Shown: in pieces, positions 21,201 to 36,100 of the stretch
Layout of the letters: every line of letters starts with the position of its first letter
Numbering within the stretch: the first letter of the stretch is position 1
NCBI GenBank assembly: GCA_932294295.1
Contig: OW028577.1
Span: 2,632,001 to 2,696,000 of the forward strand
Source of the DNA: Alitta virens
Lineage: Eukaryota > Annelida > Polychaeta > Phyllodocida > Nereididae
DNA length: 64,000 bases
Reading direction: 5' to 3'
Notes under the pieces: generated by a model
Databases searched by the model: none
Told to the model about the DNA's origin: nothing
The model's input: only the letters and a program-made list of their open reading frames with translations
Made by a program: the position numbers and the translations under genes

Positions 21201-24156
21201 CTAAGTAAGTAAGACTGTATAAGAAAATGTCTAAGACTGTACAGGGAAATTTCTAACTAAGTAAGTATTGGAACATATTTTAGCAAGAATTGGAAAGTTT
21301 TTCAGAAAAACTGTACTTGAATTTTCTGAACCTGTGTTAGACATGGAACCTTTCAAAGGCAATTTAATCATGTTATCCTTGATAGAGTAAATGTAAAGGT
21401 AGTGATGCAAAGGTCATGCCATTCGCACTTCAAGTGCAGTGCCTTACAAATTGCACAGGAATGCAGTTCCGTGATTTGGGTGGGGGGGGGGGGGGGAGGT
21501 GTGGTCAGAAGGAAGTGGCTGGCGTTGCAACGCTCAATTCCACATGCATCAGCAGAAACATGCAGAAGTCATGCACAAAATGTAAAAAAAAAAAAGAAGG
21601 TTGTGTGATGTTTAGAGCAGGCATGTAAATAGGATGTCCTGTCCATACACAAAATATTGCATACAATTTTGAGGCATGGGTGGTGGGCGGATTAGAGTTT
21701 ACGTCCTGCATTTCTGCACCTGATGGGCTAATTAGGACAGGCAGGGACCATAGCAACAAGATGATGGATGAAACAGCCATCCAACTACGGTTCGCCCAGG
21801 AACTGAACCCTGGACCCAGTGGTTGGAAGTCCAGCATGCTACCACTGAGCTAGGCCGCTAGTAGGCCCCCACCCCTGACAATGTTGAGGCATCCCGTATG
21901 ACCTATTGATTGACCATCTCATCATTATATTTGTCTCCATATTAATAAGCATCAGATAACAGCCAGAGACGCAGAAAGTTCACATCTTAGTTTGTCAAAG
22001 CATTATACGACGTGTGATTGATATAAGGCTGAACTTGCTGCTTTTAAGTTTTATTATTATATTATTTATTAACATTTTAGTCAGACATATTTCAATTTTC
22101 AATGTTAACCTATATGACCAGCTGTCAGAGGCAAACGTAATTATAAGATGATAAGGCTTGGAGTCCAACCTACATTTACCTCGTGGTTGGGGTGTTATAC
22201 TTGTCTCAGCATAGACACTGAGTAGGTAGTGTAGGTGAGGCAGTGGCAGGTATAGAGAGTGTATCTGATATGGAGCAGTTTTGAGCATCCATTTATCAGG
22301 CAGCTAGGTTATATCATCAGCATTGTATCCCTGCTGTATCTTGGCACTGAAGAGAATCAACCTGTAGGGGTTATAAGTATAATAAATATACCTTAGGTCC
22401 ACCACTGCTCTACAACCTCTGCTCTACATTTAAAAGTAACTCGTGCAAAATCTCACGATGGCCTACACTCCAATAAACAGACTGTTTGTATTATCTAATT
22501 ATAACAAGTTTCTTGATTTGTGACCAACAAAAATTGGGTTAAATCAACCAATGTATTGGTTTACCCTTCAACTTCATTTGTATGGTGCAACTCACCAATC
22601 AAGAGGACAACCACCATGGTTGTTTTAACCAAAGATCTTGGTTGTTCACATGTATATTGATACACACTTTAGCTGAATAGAACAGCCAATATGTCAGTTT
22701 TAGAGTATTAAAGCAGATGGACAAGACTACCACTTTAATCACAGGCACAGAGTCCATATAATCTTCTAGAATATAATATAAAAATCTGGAATAGAATTCT
22801 TTTTTATATTTTTATTTTATCTTCATATATATATATTTCGTTTTTGCAAGAAAATACAATGCAATGTAATGCAATATGTTTATTATATCCCAGCAGGGGT
22901 AATTACAATGTGTATATCAGAGTGAAAAGGTGTTTAAGCCAGAATCTAGGAAATAAACACAACCAAATATGATCAAATAGAACACAGCAAAACCTAGTGT
23001 TTAGGTTCTGAACATAAAGTTAAACGCGTATTTGTAACACTTTATAAACGTTTTAACAAGTTTATGATTGGGTGTTTATAGCTGAAAATGTTAATGTAAA
23101 CAGTTATAAACTGCAGTGTTTATGAAACTAAACACCTTCTAATTCAAGTAGTGCACACATTCGGGTGTTTATCAATTAAACACAGTGTGTAAATTAAAAA
23201 TAAAAATAAAACAGCATTTATTCAACTAAACACATTTACATGTTTATAGCCAAAACACTTTGATTGATTTATTTATTTATAAAATATATTTATACAGGGT
23301 AACATATTCAGTATAAAAACAGTTTTACAATACGGCCCTGATGGATAAAACAGAAATAGAAATGGACATTTAAAGAGGTAAAAATAGAATAAAAACATAA
23401 AAGTAATTAAAAGGACTGGCATGCAGTTGATTAGTACAAAACATTGATAAAATAGGCTTTACCATTGGCTTTAAAAACATTAATGTTATCACAACATTTA
23501 ACATCACTAGGAAGATGGTTCCATATAATAGGACCTCTAACAGTAAAAGCATTGCTGCTAAAAGCAGAATTAGCATAAGGTATATGAACATAAATGTGTT
23601 TACTTGTCGTAACACTTTAATAAAATTTCAACATGTTTATAACTGTGTACATGTTTATGACTGAACACAATGTTAAATGAGAGATATATCCATTAAACCT
23701 TTTTTTTTTTTTCAAATCATTACTTCAAAGTTAAAAGCATTCAAAAGATTTCAACTTATTATTATTCCTCATACGATAGTCCTTGAAATATGTTGTAATG
23801 ATCCATCTCAGTATTACACACGTGTACACACTTGAGAAAATGTGGAATAATCCAATTAAAAAACAGCATGGAACCGTTTCTATGGTCCGATATGTTCCCT
23901 AAAAATTTCCAACAACGTTTCTATCTCTCATTTTATCAATCATGGTGGGTGTCTCTTGGCCGCTTTTCAGGTGCTCCTCTATTTCTGCATCAGGTACGGC
24001 CCTGAAAAATAAAGTATAAATATGTCAATAATATGGTGTGGATTGAAAGCTTCTGGCAGGTGGTCACATAGACAGTACATTACAAATACTGCACATAAAC
24101 TGTTGCAACCATCACATTAATTAAAGAAATAATAAAAAAAAAAAAAAAAATAAAAT

Positions 24157-24196
<40 letters not shown>

Positions 24197-27100
24197 AATA
24201 GGGGGGTGTTACAGCTCTCTCTGAGACAATTTCCTGCAAATTTACCCAATGTGTGGGACAGCAATTTAACATCATCCTGACAACAACATTGTCAACATCC
24301 ATGCAGTAATTTGCTCAAAAAGATAGATCAGACCAAGAGCTGAACCCAGGATTCGGCGTAAAGACAGGTTGAATGATACATACACTTTAAAATTGTGGCA
24401 AAAATTACAGCAAACACTGAGCAAACTTATATCCTCGATTGTTATCATTGGCCTAGTCTTCTTGCCTTTGCATTTTTTCAACAGCTGACACATTTTCGGG
24501 CCCCTGCAAGACAATCTTTCTTTTATAATCTTTACAAATTTTAATTCTGGAAAATTATTAATATTGGAAACATGAGCATGTATTTTAAGTGAAAATGTAA
24601 TTCCTGGATAAAAAATTAATAGAGGGGAAAAAGCAAATTTTTTTCAAACCTTATCTTTCTCAAAATTATCTTAGTTTTTAGTTCCTGTATGTCCCTGTGA
24701 TTTTCTCAATTTCACCAATGAATGTCATGTTCAATGCAAATTTTTCTTCGGTGACAAGTTATTTTAAGTCATAAAATACTAGCGATGTAGTTAATATGTG
24801 AATTAGTTGACAACACCATCTTCCCAAGCAAGTCCACTGACTCCACGCAGCTATTATTGCGTAGCCTTGCCAGGTTTCCTGGCAATGGCGTGGTATTTTA
24901 GTGGTGAACGCAAGCACACACTAGCGCTTCAAAACGCTCAACCGTCACTGCAGGCCACATTGCTGCACCAAATATAGATACATTTTGTAAACAACGGCAC
25001 TGATTTGGTGGTCCACAGATCACTGCGACCGATCAAACTGGGTAAGCAAAAACCACGTAATCGGCGCCTAGCATAGCTACGCAGAGATGGAGGCTTGCTT
25101 TAGATACTCAATTTTTATCAGCAATTTACTAAAAGACATTTATTATCCAGTTAGTGTTGTCATCACAAATGTATGTTATTGTATCCAACTAACTTACAGG
25201 TAAATCAACAGACTCTTATGTATGATAGCTTTGATGGTGCAAAAGTACTGAGTATTTATGAGAAATTCTAAGAAAATAAGGCCAGGAAATATCACATCTT
25301 GAGGGTTATAAAAACTTTAGAAAGTTTTTTTTAATATAAAGCAAGTCTTGCGCTTTAGGCCTGTGTGTGTGTGTGTGATTAGGGCTTTACGTCCTGTATT
25401 TCTGCACCAGTTGGGCTAATTAGGACAGGCAGAGACCATGGCAATGAGACGAAGGATGAAACAGCCATTCAACTTAGGCTCGACCGGGAATCGAACCCGG
25501 GACCCAGCGGTTTGAAGGCCACAGCGCTACCTCTGAGCTAGGCCCCCACCCATTTGCACATTAGGCCTAGCACATGCTCGGACTGGCCCTGCTCCCCCCA
25601 CAGGAGTTCACCTATCATACACTGATAATAATGTGTACAGTAAGCAAAACGAATGCTTGAACATATTCCAGAAAATTCATAGAAAGAAGGAACATGATTC
25701 ACAAAAAGAGCTACATGGCTGATTCTTGTATATTTACAACATATTTCTCACATTACGGGGAAATAGGTAAACCAGTGCACTTACATTTTCCCAAGAATCC
25801 AGTAAAATGGTCATCATCACAGTTTATAAAGTTTGTAATGGCTACTGTGAATAAACATTGTATTTTAAACAGTTGCCTTTATTTATAAATTGGTGTTTAT
25901 TCAAAAAAATACTTGTGTTTATCAGTAATAGCTAAACACAATGCGGATCATCCTGGTTGTAGTTAAACACATGTATTTGAAACTTAAACATCATTGGTCA
26001 TAAAGCTGCAAGTGACTATACAATTTATAAACATTGTATTTAGTTTATCGAAACACCCCAAGTTAATTATAAACTGATGCATTCATGTATAAACAGTATA
26101 ATAAATGTTGTCTTTAGGAAATAAATGATTATTGACAGAAAAACCCTCCTGAGATGAGTTGACTGTTTTAATGCTGTTGATTCCAGCCACTGCTCAGGGA
26201 GCAAGTGGAGTGACTCCAGAACGGCCTAGAACTGAGCCTCTAAGCATGTAGATGGCTGGTTATCCGGCGGATTTTGGCAATAACAACCCCTTGCTTAAAA
26301 AACTAGCAAAACCCTACTAAAATCTAGCTTTTTTCGCCCAAATTGGTGCGGTTCTTGGTGGTGAGAGTTAGAACTACGGCACCCTCTCAAGGTATGACCA
26401 CAGAGAAATCATAATGGTTAGTAATGGTTACTTATAGCATGACCAAAACAAATTATCTTTCAGTTAAAGCATTTCTATCTAAATGCTTAGCTAGATATAT
26501 CAATTGGTAACGTGAGGAACTCTGTCGGGTGTTCATTATTCATCACCCTTGACTGGTGTGTATTGCTGTCACGAGAGCAGTCAGGTCTAGTATTTAGCAT
26601 CTGCACACTACTTAAAACACTGTGTTTAACTTATAAACGTGTCATGTGTTCGGTTTTACAGTGAACTGGATAATAAAAGGTAAATTCGACAGAATACAGA
26701 CATTATTGCTTGTGTAGCATCAGCTGCAATTATCTTCCTCATAACCTTTATTGGTTATTGATATGAGGTGCAATTATCTGAGCCTCTTGGGAAGGAATTC
26801 ATCATTTTTATTGGGAAGTCAGTTAGTCCAACACTTGGCAGAGTACAATATCAATGATTGACACCGGAAGGCAGGCCAACTGGGTCTTTATGATGTTTGC
26901 ATGAACAATAAATCAGCATTTATGGAACGCCATCTTGGTAACTGTGTAGTGGGCTTAGATGAGGTTCTGTGTGAATGGATGATGTCTGGTTCTGGATAAT
27001 TACAGCCTAGTGCAACGAAGTGCTGCCTAACCCAGTTCATTGTCTTGTGACATCACTGTTTACCTCGCTTGAGTGATTTTAAAGTAAATTTAAGGTCAAT

Positions 27101-30100
27101 AATGCAATAACTTTAAACAATAGAGCACGTGCACATGGGTGACATTGAATTCGAAACAATGGTGACATTGCCACCTTGTTGCATACAGTTTTCCAAAATA
27201 AAAATGACTAAACAGAAGACCTGATCCGAATTGGAATTATATGATTTCAGTTGACAAAGAAAGCTGATGTTTGCCTTTTAGCTGGGCCATTCAGAAATTT
27301 TGACTGTAACAGAGAGGACTTATTTTACCTCAGCATATTAAATCATGAGATACCCTTTGTGATTTTTAAACAACTTTTAAAATACCACAATTTTACCTGC
27401 CAATGTGGCACATGTTTTAAATGTACATTGTTGTATGATGCTAATACTTCCTTTGTTTTATTATGGAGCTATGCTTTCAAATGTTCTATGCTCTAAACCT
27501 CATCTGTATATTTTTATCATCCTTTTATTTGTAAATAGTCATTTTTCATTTTGTCGGACAAAAGTAAATAAATATTTCTTTTATCTTTATCTTTACTTGT
27601 GCTTCCATCAATCCTATAGAAATAATTTATATTTTTCTGGATCTGGAGTATGTGTCAGACCATCTCTAAAACATGGTTACATTTTTAGCTCCAATTTTAC
27701 CTACGTGCCCATAAATATCCGACAATCAGCTGGCGAACACATTACCTCAACATGATCTCCGATACTGTGTGAGACAACTGCATTGACAATATAAATATCC
27801 CACCTTTTTCACTATGGATGACACTACAACTGTGCATAACCAACTGATAACAGCATCTACACTGTACAGGCAATACAGGCAAGCCATATAACCTTTAGAC
27901 CTTTATATATTTACCCAGGCATTAGACACTACAAAGCAAAGATGATCCCTCCCTCAACAACCACATGCGATTCGATTTTGGGCCCAATAAGCTGGAGAGT
28001 TGACAGAATTATGAATAGAAATATCCAACCTCCCTGGTCCAAAAAACTTAACCAAACTGTTGATCACATTCTGCCAAATAACTTACATAAGTCAGACATA
28101 ACTAATGACTTATGACTATCTTTGTAAGAAGGGAATGATGGGATTTCTGTCCGATGTTATAAAGTAGGGTAAGTTGGGGAGGGTGATCCATATAACCCTC
28201 CACCCCCCCCCCCCCATACCATGGCATAGGGCCATACAGTAGTCATAGCATAATATGGACCATGGTCATGGCGTCTTCATTTACCACAGCACATGGCTGG
28301 TGTTGTCAAGGGGTGGGCCAATCCACTTTGTTTGTTTACAAACTCAGTTGCCATGGTAACAATTTGGTTGCTATGGCACCTGTTTGTTGCCATCTAGTGA
28401 GAAGTGGTCATTTGCATTATGTAATCATGCAACACTGTTCAAGTGGATAACCCAGAAATGTAGACTTTCATCTGGCCTGACCTGGGTTGTGTCTTTCAAA
28501 ATGTGATTCCGTGTAACTCCACAAGAACTGATAAAGCCAGGCTGTGGAGAAGGGTAGGGCATATACCACTGAAAGTAATCCTAATGTTTTGTCAGCTTTG
28601 CAGCTGAGACTAGCAGATTGACTGAAATATAGCTACATGCTCATTGCTCACGCAGCTCACCAGAGACTGTGACCTCAGCCTTGCATCTTTGCACCCTGTT
28701 TTGTTGCCTTGGCAACTGCTTCAGCCTCCTTTTCACTCCTAGTTCCTCTATGACGCAAAAGAACGTGTACAAAAACGTGCTTCCTCTCAGAAGCCTCGTG
28801 TTTTCTTGTTTATTGATGTGATATTCATTTTCCTGTTGGGAAAGAAAACAAGGCTGTTAAATAACCATTGTACGGTCAAGGAGCGAAACAATTCATCGTA
28901 TGAGGTAGGATAGGAGATATAGGTTAGGCTAGGATGGGTAGCATAGGCTATGATAGAACAGGTTATGCCATGCTAGGATAGCATAAGATAGGATACGACG
29001 CCCTATAAAATGGTGCTAGTTGGCTGGATAGACAAGGATGGAATAGAATAGGATAGGATAGAACAGCTCATATCGACTAGGCTAAGCTATGATAGGCTAG
29101 GCTATGATAGGATAGGATAGGATAGGATGACAGGTGAGCTGTGCAGTTGTCAGTGGCTTGAGGGCAGAAGTGGTATTTATTTGAAGGGTGATAAAAAGGT
29201 GTTAATAAAGAGAGAAGAGGTGCAGGTGATGGACCATCAGTGGATGAGGGAGGCATGCGGGGAGGGCAAAGGGAGCCTGGGGGAGATGCTATCTGAGTTG
29301 TCCAAACTGGCCGCTAAATGTCGCTGGCCGCCCTGTCATTGATAGTGCCCTCTGTTTATCGCAATTACAAATAGAAAGCCCCCTGGTGGCCAGGGCCCAA
29401 TATGTGGGGCCCTGTGCTCTGAAACATTGGTCTCCATTGACTCTTGGCCTGTGTACCTTGAAAGCAAATGCCCACTCAGTTCAGTTGCCCTACAAATACC
29501 CTCCTCAACACCTGACAGGGCAGTGGACTCCATGTAGGCAACAGGAGTGCTCAGGGGGAGTACTGCAGGGCGCCCCAATTAAGCCACATCATCACCTTGT
29601 GCTTGTGCAGATTGAGGCAGCTGACGGAGTCCATTCATGATGACTGTAGCAGATCATGTTGCTCTCGTATACAACATTCCATTTGACAAGTATTCCTTCG
29701 TTTTTATGATATTAGGGGAAATATTATGCGGGGGCAAAGGGGTGGAGAAGATGTCTGTGGCCCCCTCACCCCCACAAAACCCTCCAAGGCCATTCTGCTA
29801 GAATTAATGTTCCTACGCATTTACCCCCTGCGAGTAAATTCTAGCCATAGTCTTGCTTCATGCCTGGATATCTGGGTGTTTTGACGCCAGTGGAGCAAGA
29901 TTCCATGGTCGAAAGTAGAAAACAGCATTCCCCTTTGGAACATAGCAATCACCTTTGGTACATGGTAATTCGCTGTTGGAACACAACACTCCATTCAGGA
30001 ACATGACAATCCCTTTCTTCAGCAATCACCTTTGGTACACGGTAATTCTCTGTTGGAACACAACACTCCTTTCTGAAAACATCACTCTTTTCGATTACTG

Positions 30101-33100
30101 TATTTACCTTTGGGAGCACGTAACTTCCTATAGGAACACAGCATTCCCTAGAGGTACACAGCACTCTATATGGAACACTCCATTTCCCTATGGAAAACAG
30201 CAGCCCCCTGAAACCATGGAGTATGACTCCATGTTTAAACGCAGCATTCCCTGTGGAACACATCACTCTCTTCTGCAACACCTGTGCTCATGCATGCACC
30301 ACAGTAACTCCCTTTAGAACATATATCACTTTCCTTTATAACACAGTACTATGGAACACACCATTCCCCTTTGGAACACAGCTATTCCTTTTGGAACAGC
30401 ACTCTCCTTTGCAACACCAGCACTTTCCTATAAAGCACCAACTTTCATTTCTTTCTAAGCAACACTCAGTCTGGCTTCTTTGTTCCTTTTCTTCTTATTT
30501 TCTTCTTGTGGATAACGTTCTCAACATCACACCCATGATAAGGGCAAATGGCCGCGACGTGTTTCTCCACTCGCTCCACGCTGACTTCTAATATGATTCA
30601 TAACTTCTCTTATCGACTAGATGCTGTGGGAGACTGATTCAGTTGCAAGCATTTTCTGAGCTTAACAAGATGTTCTCTTTCCAGCATTTATCACACCAAT
30701 TCCTTACAGTACCTATGGGTTAGGTAGAAGATGAACATCTACCATAAAGTAGTTGAAGTTAACGACGTTTTAACCTATAAGACCATTAACATCTGGCTAT
30801 GATATGGTTATCTTGTGTATAGGAGGATACTAGATATAGACAGAGAACATCACAAGTGTGTACCTATGAATGAGGGAGTTTTCTCCATAGTTTGGCAAGC
30901 TTTGAAGAAACAGAAATTCATCTCTAAGACTTCAAAAAAGAGAATTTCCACTGGATGTTATCTCGGAATATCTTCACCTAGCCAAAGCAATCAATTCTCC
31001 TTAACAGATTAGATTAGAGCATTACTGGACTCAGGTCCTATTGGGCCTCTATGTCCAGGCATATCTCACGGTTGGTGTGCAATAACTCAATTTGCACAAA
31101 AAGAGTGTAGCTATATACAGAGATACACCGCTGGTACTGCCTGAAAACAGACGAATGTCATTGGCTGCAAAACAAAATGCGCATTAGTTATAGGTACCAT
31201 TTCTTATTTTTATGTACAATTTGGAGTATATACATCTATATTACACATATATAAATATAATCTTAGATCGGCTCGATGTTGTCCATATGTTGACCAATGT
31301 TGAAATGTCGTTTCCTACAGCGGCCAATATTGAAACAATATTGTCCTGATTTGGATTGCTATCAGGGATGGTGTTCTAAGAATATTCTTTTAGAATGGTC
31401 CCAAGAAAATATAATTTACATCGAAGATCTTTAGCAATCATTTCCAAGTTTTCTAGGAACTTTCGAAGTCAAATTAGCCTCCTCTATATGGCTCTCGTAT
31501 ACAACCAACCAATTCATTCAACACACGAGTATAACATAAATATCCATAAACTATGTACATAGCTCTGCAGTCATTGTATATGAATAAAAGGAATATAAGA
31601 AATACCTGCAGAATACTCTATGTTTACACTGCGTGAAACTACTGGCGGCTGCCTAGACCATCATCTCTATTTCAGGAACACTTGTCTGCAACTAAAGTTC
31701 ACAGACTCAGGTAAAGTGAGGCAATAGTTGAAAAAATTGTTGATGAAAGTTACAAGTACATTCGACCACTGCAGTAGAGTTGGTGCTAAGGATATAAGTT
31801 GCTAATGCTGTAAATGTATTTTCTGTCAATACATTGTACATAGCATTCACATTCCTTATGTTATCACGAATTTGAAGGTGCATACCACAAGAAAACAACA
31901 TTGCTACAAGGTTAATGTCATTACAACATAGTTGAACCACATACAAAATACACATGGTGTCGATAACTTTCACCATTAAACAAACTCAGTGCTTTTTTTT
32001 TGCATATCCAGTTTTCTTGTGACCTGAATATTATCTTTTTCTGACTTTGCCAGTTGTTATGTTCATACAGTAATCTCAGAAAAAGAATGCGCCAAGAAAT
32101 ATTCCCTAAGAATCACTACGTGGTAAGATCATGGAGTCTCTAGTGACTCCATGGTAAGATCAATGTTGGCTGCACGTAGATGATGTGATATTGTAAACCA
32201 ATTTTACAGACAGAATGTTAATTCCTGTGATATTGCAATGCGCTTCTCAGCATAAACATCTCAAGTATTCCTATTACAAGAAAGTGTGTGAAAACTATCT
32301 GAAATGGATAAGAAAGAGATGCATCCCACCCTCCTCCCATTGATGCATTGCAACTCACCCTGCAGCCCTTCTTGGTGGGGGGGGGGGGGGGGATCCTGCC
32401 CCTTTCCCTCATTTTCTTTTTTTTTCTCTTTGGTTTACTCTTCCCAACTCGTATCACACAGCGCGTTCCAAGATAATGCGCAGATGCTGAGTCTGAGAGA
32501 GAAGATGTGGAGCTTGAGAGAGAGAGAGAGAGTGAGAGAGTTACTGCTGATAGATGGGGGATACAGAGCAATGAAAAAGCAAGGAATGATTGCAATGGAT
32601 TTAGCATTGCTTTATATGAAATGATATTCCCTTCAAATTATAGTCGAATGCAGGGTATGAGGTTCACTTTGCAAGTGTGTTTGAAACATTTTGAATTCTT
32701 GGTCATCCATATGCAGATTCAATCATTGCATGCCATGGCCTGTATGCAAACAAGTTTACTTCCTTGTCCTTAAATTGACTTTGTAAGTCACTCAAGCAAG
32801 TTAAACTGTCACAAGACAATGTTTGAACTCCTTTTGGCTGAACTTCTTTGCATTTGTCAGTCACACCCATTTGAGTAATTGATTAGTTCAACAGACCTAA
32901 CTGACCATCTCAAAAGGCTCCGTTAGATAGTGTCAGTGATATGACCATGCAGTAACCGTTGCCAGAGGCAGATGTATGAGATGATGAAGCTTAAAGTTAT
33001 GTTGCACATTAACCTCAATACTGGGGTTTTGCATTTGCCTCATCATAGACACGGAGTGCTAAGCACCTCCAACTACTTATGCGATTGACATCCAGCTGAG

Positions 33101-36100
33101 ATTGTCGCTCGTGAATATAGATAGATAGATAGATATGGAAACTACAGCAAGTTCTTGCCGCTATAGAGGGTTGATTGATGAGGTGTGAGAGAGGAGTTCA
33201 CCCATGTTACATATTTACCCCATGGGTAAGATCTTTTACTTGCCTCAGCATAGACACTGTACAAGGACCACCAATTTAACGTCTCATCCGAAGATGACCC
33301 GAACCAGGAATTGAACCCGGGCCTTCAGCAAAGCTGACCAATATGACAATAACCACTAGGCCACCCCAACTGTTAATCAATACTTTACATGCAACTACTC
33401 TGCAAACAACGCACTCTGCCCAGTGGTCAGCAGTGGTCACTTTGGCTTCTTGTGGGTTGGGCACTCCCAAGACCCCCTGCCATTTTGTAAACAGCGCCAT
33501 GCACCACCTGTTGGTCTGTCAACAAAGAAGGACTACTCGCCCCCTCTGTCGTATTTTCACAGCATGACGTAATAAAACGTAAGACCTGTCCAATTTGGAA
33601 AAAGGGTTCAACCCTTTTTGCCCCCACAGAGCACTTGACCAAGAAATGATCAGCTTGCAGAGCACAAATCAAACCCTATGCTCAGCAATGGTTCTGAATT
33701 GGTTGACTCCCAATATATTTCACACTAGAAGAAGGTTCCATGGCAACTTAATACTATCATTATTTAGCAGCCCATTTGTTAATAGCGTTTCATACCGAAA
33801 GTTTCATCAATAATTCAAACCTTGGTGAAAATAAAACTAGAGTTTTTTTTTCTACCTGACAGTGGCTGTAAACTCATCCCCAGCAATTTCTGTTGTTTCT
33901 CAGTAAGAAGGCGAACAATTTTCATTTTTATATATTGGAAAAATTGGAAGTTTTGAATTGAAACAAAAATGTATTATTCTTTCATATTAAAAAAAAAAAA
34001 AAAAACATAGGCTGCATTGCAGCAAAACCCTTAGCCGATGCCCGCATATTGCATACCGGCACTAAAGAAGGTTGATAAAGAAAAACCCTGTAACAAATGT
34101 ATTTATAGCATTGTTCCACAACAAAAAAGATTAAATATGTGATAATTCTAAAACTTAAAAGAATTCCAAATCAACAGAAAGTAAGCAAATCCAGCTTTAA
34201 TAATCATAGTGTTATTAATTATAAGATATCTACCATTGCATGATAGATAGATAACGGAAAGAAAAATTAAAAAGAGACACACACAATAAATAATAACGAA
34301 CACCTATTTGAGAAAAGGCAAATGAGAGCATGTTATTGTGCCACTGAATATTAACTATACCATAGGCTGTTGCATAATAAATGCTCAGTGTCGAGTTTAG
34401 GTCAAATGAATTGATGCGACCCTTCCCAAAAAAAAAAAAAAAAAAAAAGCATTAAAACTCGTTACCGAGTTATCAATGACGATAAGCCGCCTCAAGGCTG
34501 TGCCAGAGTCATGCACATGTGGCGCCACCTATAAATGTTTTGTCTATGCATAATATTTATTAAGCTGGAATTTCTTTATTTGTGGGCATGCCATAATTTT
34601 TTGCACTGATATTAATGAGAAATATATTCTGGAGTTATTACTAAACGATTAACGTGCATATTTATCACTTAAGGGAACAAAAATGTTTATTTCTAAAATT
34701 ACAAATTCACACCTCGAACCAGAATCAGTGCCAATTGGTGCTATATATAAACTACCAGCCACCATCTTGGATTATTACTTACTTACTCATTTTTTGGGCC
34801 CCGAACCCTAATGAGATGGGGTGAATGGGGATTATTGCAAAAATAATCATGGGTGACGGGTGCTTTGTGTTACATGCGCATCGTAGGGCAGCATATTTAT
34901 TTGTGTGTGAGTGATTGGGAGGGGAGGAGGATTGCAAGCCTCTAGAAGATTTTATTTATTATATATCTTAGATAAATTAAGCAGTTAAGACAAGCAAATA
35001 CCATACATAATCAAATAAATATATATTGGAATATACTTTTGTTTTGTAGGGGGATACATTACTTCTATCCCCTAGGATCTGCACAAATAATAGTGACATG
35101 GGGTTTGTATTCACAAATGGATATGCCAAGGTCAGCCAATAATACCCAGTGCACCGTCTGTGGAGTGTGCAAATGTAGCATGAGAGTCTAGACTAGGTGT
35201 GAACATACCCTCTAATCAGTTGGTGGAGGGTGGGGGTTGAGGGAGTAACCCTGCGTGACCCCACCCAACCAAGAAGAACCTGGATCTACCCATTCATCCA
35301 AACATGCTATGCAGCTGCCGTCTACATGAGCAATGCACTTTCATTACTGACAAGAATAAAATATTGTTATTGTTAAATTAGTTTATATGAATAACACCTA
35401 TTCAAATCTAGTAATTTTTCATCTTCCCTTTGTTATTTCAATCTCTTGTGATCAATTCAGTATTCATACAAAAGATTCATAAGCATAAAAGACGGAATAT
35501 TAATGTCATTATTCTGAGTTATAAGTTATTAAAATATCATATGTTAAATAATGCATCTTGGGTTTCGAAGAATGAACACGTCAACTGAATAGTTTGTGTT
35601 TCTAGATATATATGAATTACACCAGATACAGTAACTAAAATGTTCTACATGTTAGAATTGAGCAATTGCAATTAAAAGCTGATCAGTGTGGATTTTGCTT
35701 GATTACAGTCAGATAAACATGTAGAGGGTGGAGGATGCCAATAGTCAAAGCTTTCTGATGTTAACAATTTCAACATTGCAAGTATTTCTTTTAGAAGAAA
35801 GTTAAAACTATCTCAAATGATTAAGACAGATATCCATCCCACCCTCCTCTCACTGATGCATTGCAACTCACCCTCTGGCCCTTGTTGATGAGTAGGGGGG
35901 GGGGGGCACCCCTTTCCTTCTCTTTCTTTTTTGGCTCTTTCGTTTACTCTTCTCAACTCACATCACAGCCTGTTCCAAGATAATGCGCAGATACTGAGTC
36001 TGAGAGAGAAGATGCTGCTGCAGCTGCCTGTCTCTTTGATCATGTTTGATAGACGGGGGATACAGAGCAATGAAACAGAGCAACTGATTTATAGCATTGC

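Noticed and set aside
27251..27755. Overlapping plus-strand frames of 81 and 116 codons
   Set aside because: They are rich in Phe, Tyr and Leu as expected from AT-rich sequence, with no motif and no supporting splice sites.
29949..30591. Open frames of 110-133 codons on both strands
   Set aside because: They run through a degenerate minisatellite. Both strands are open at once, which reflects repeat composition rather than coding.
32218..32624. Overlapping frames of 129 and 106 codons around the poly-G tract
   Set aside because: They run through homopolymer and (GA)n sequence within a duplicated repeat segment.
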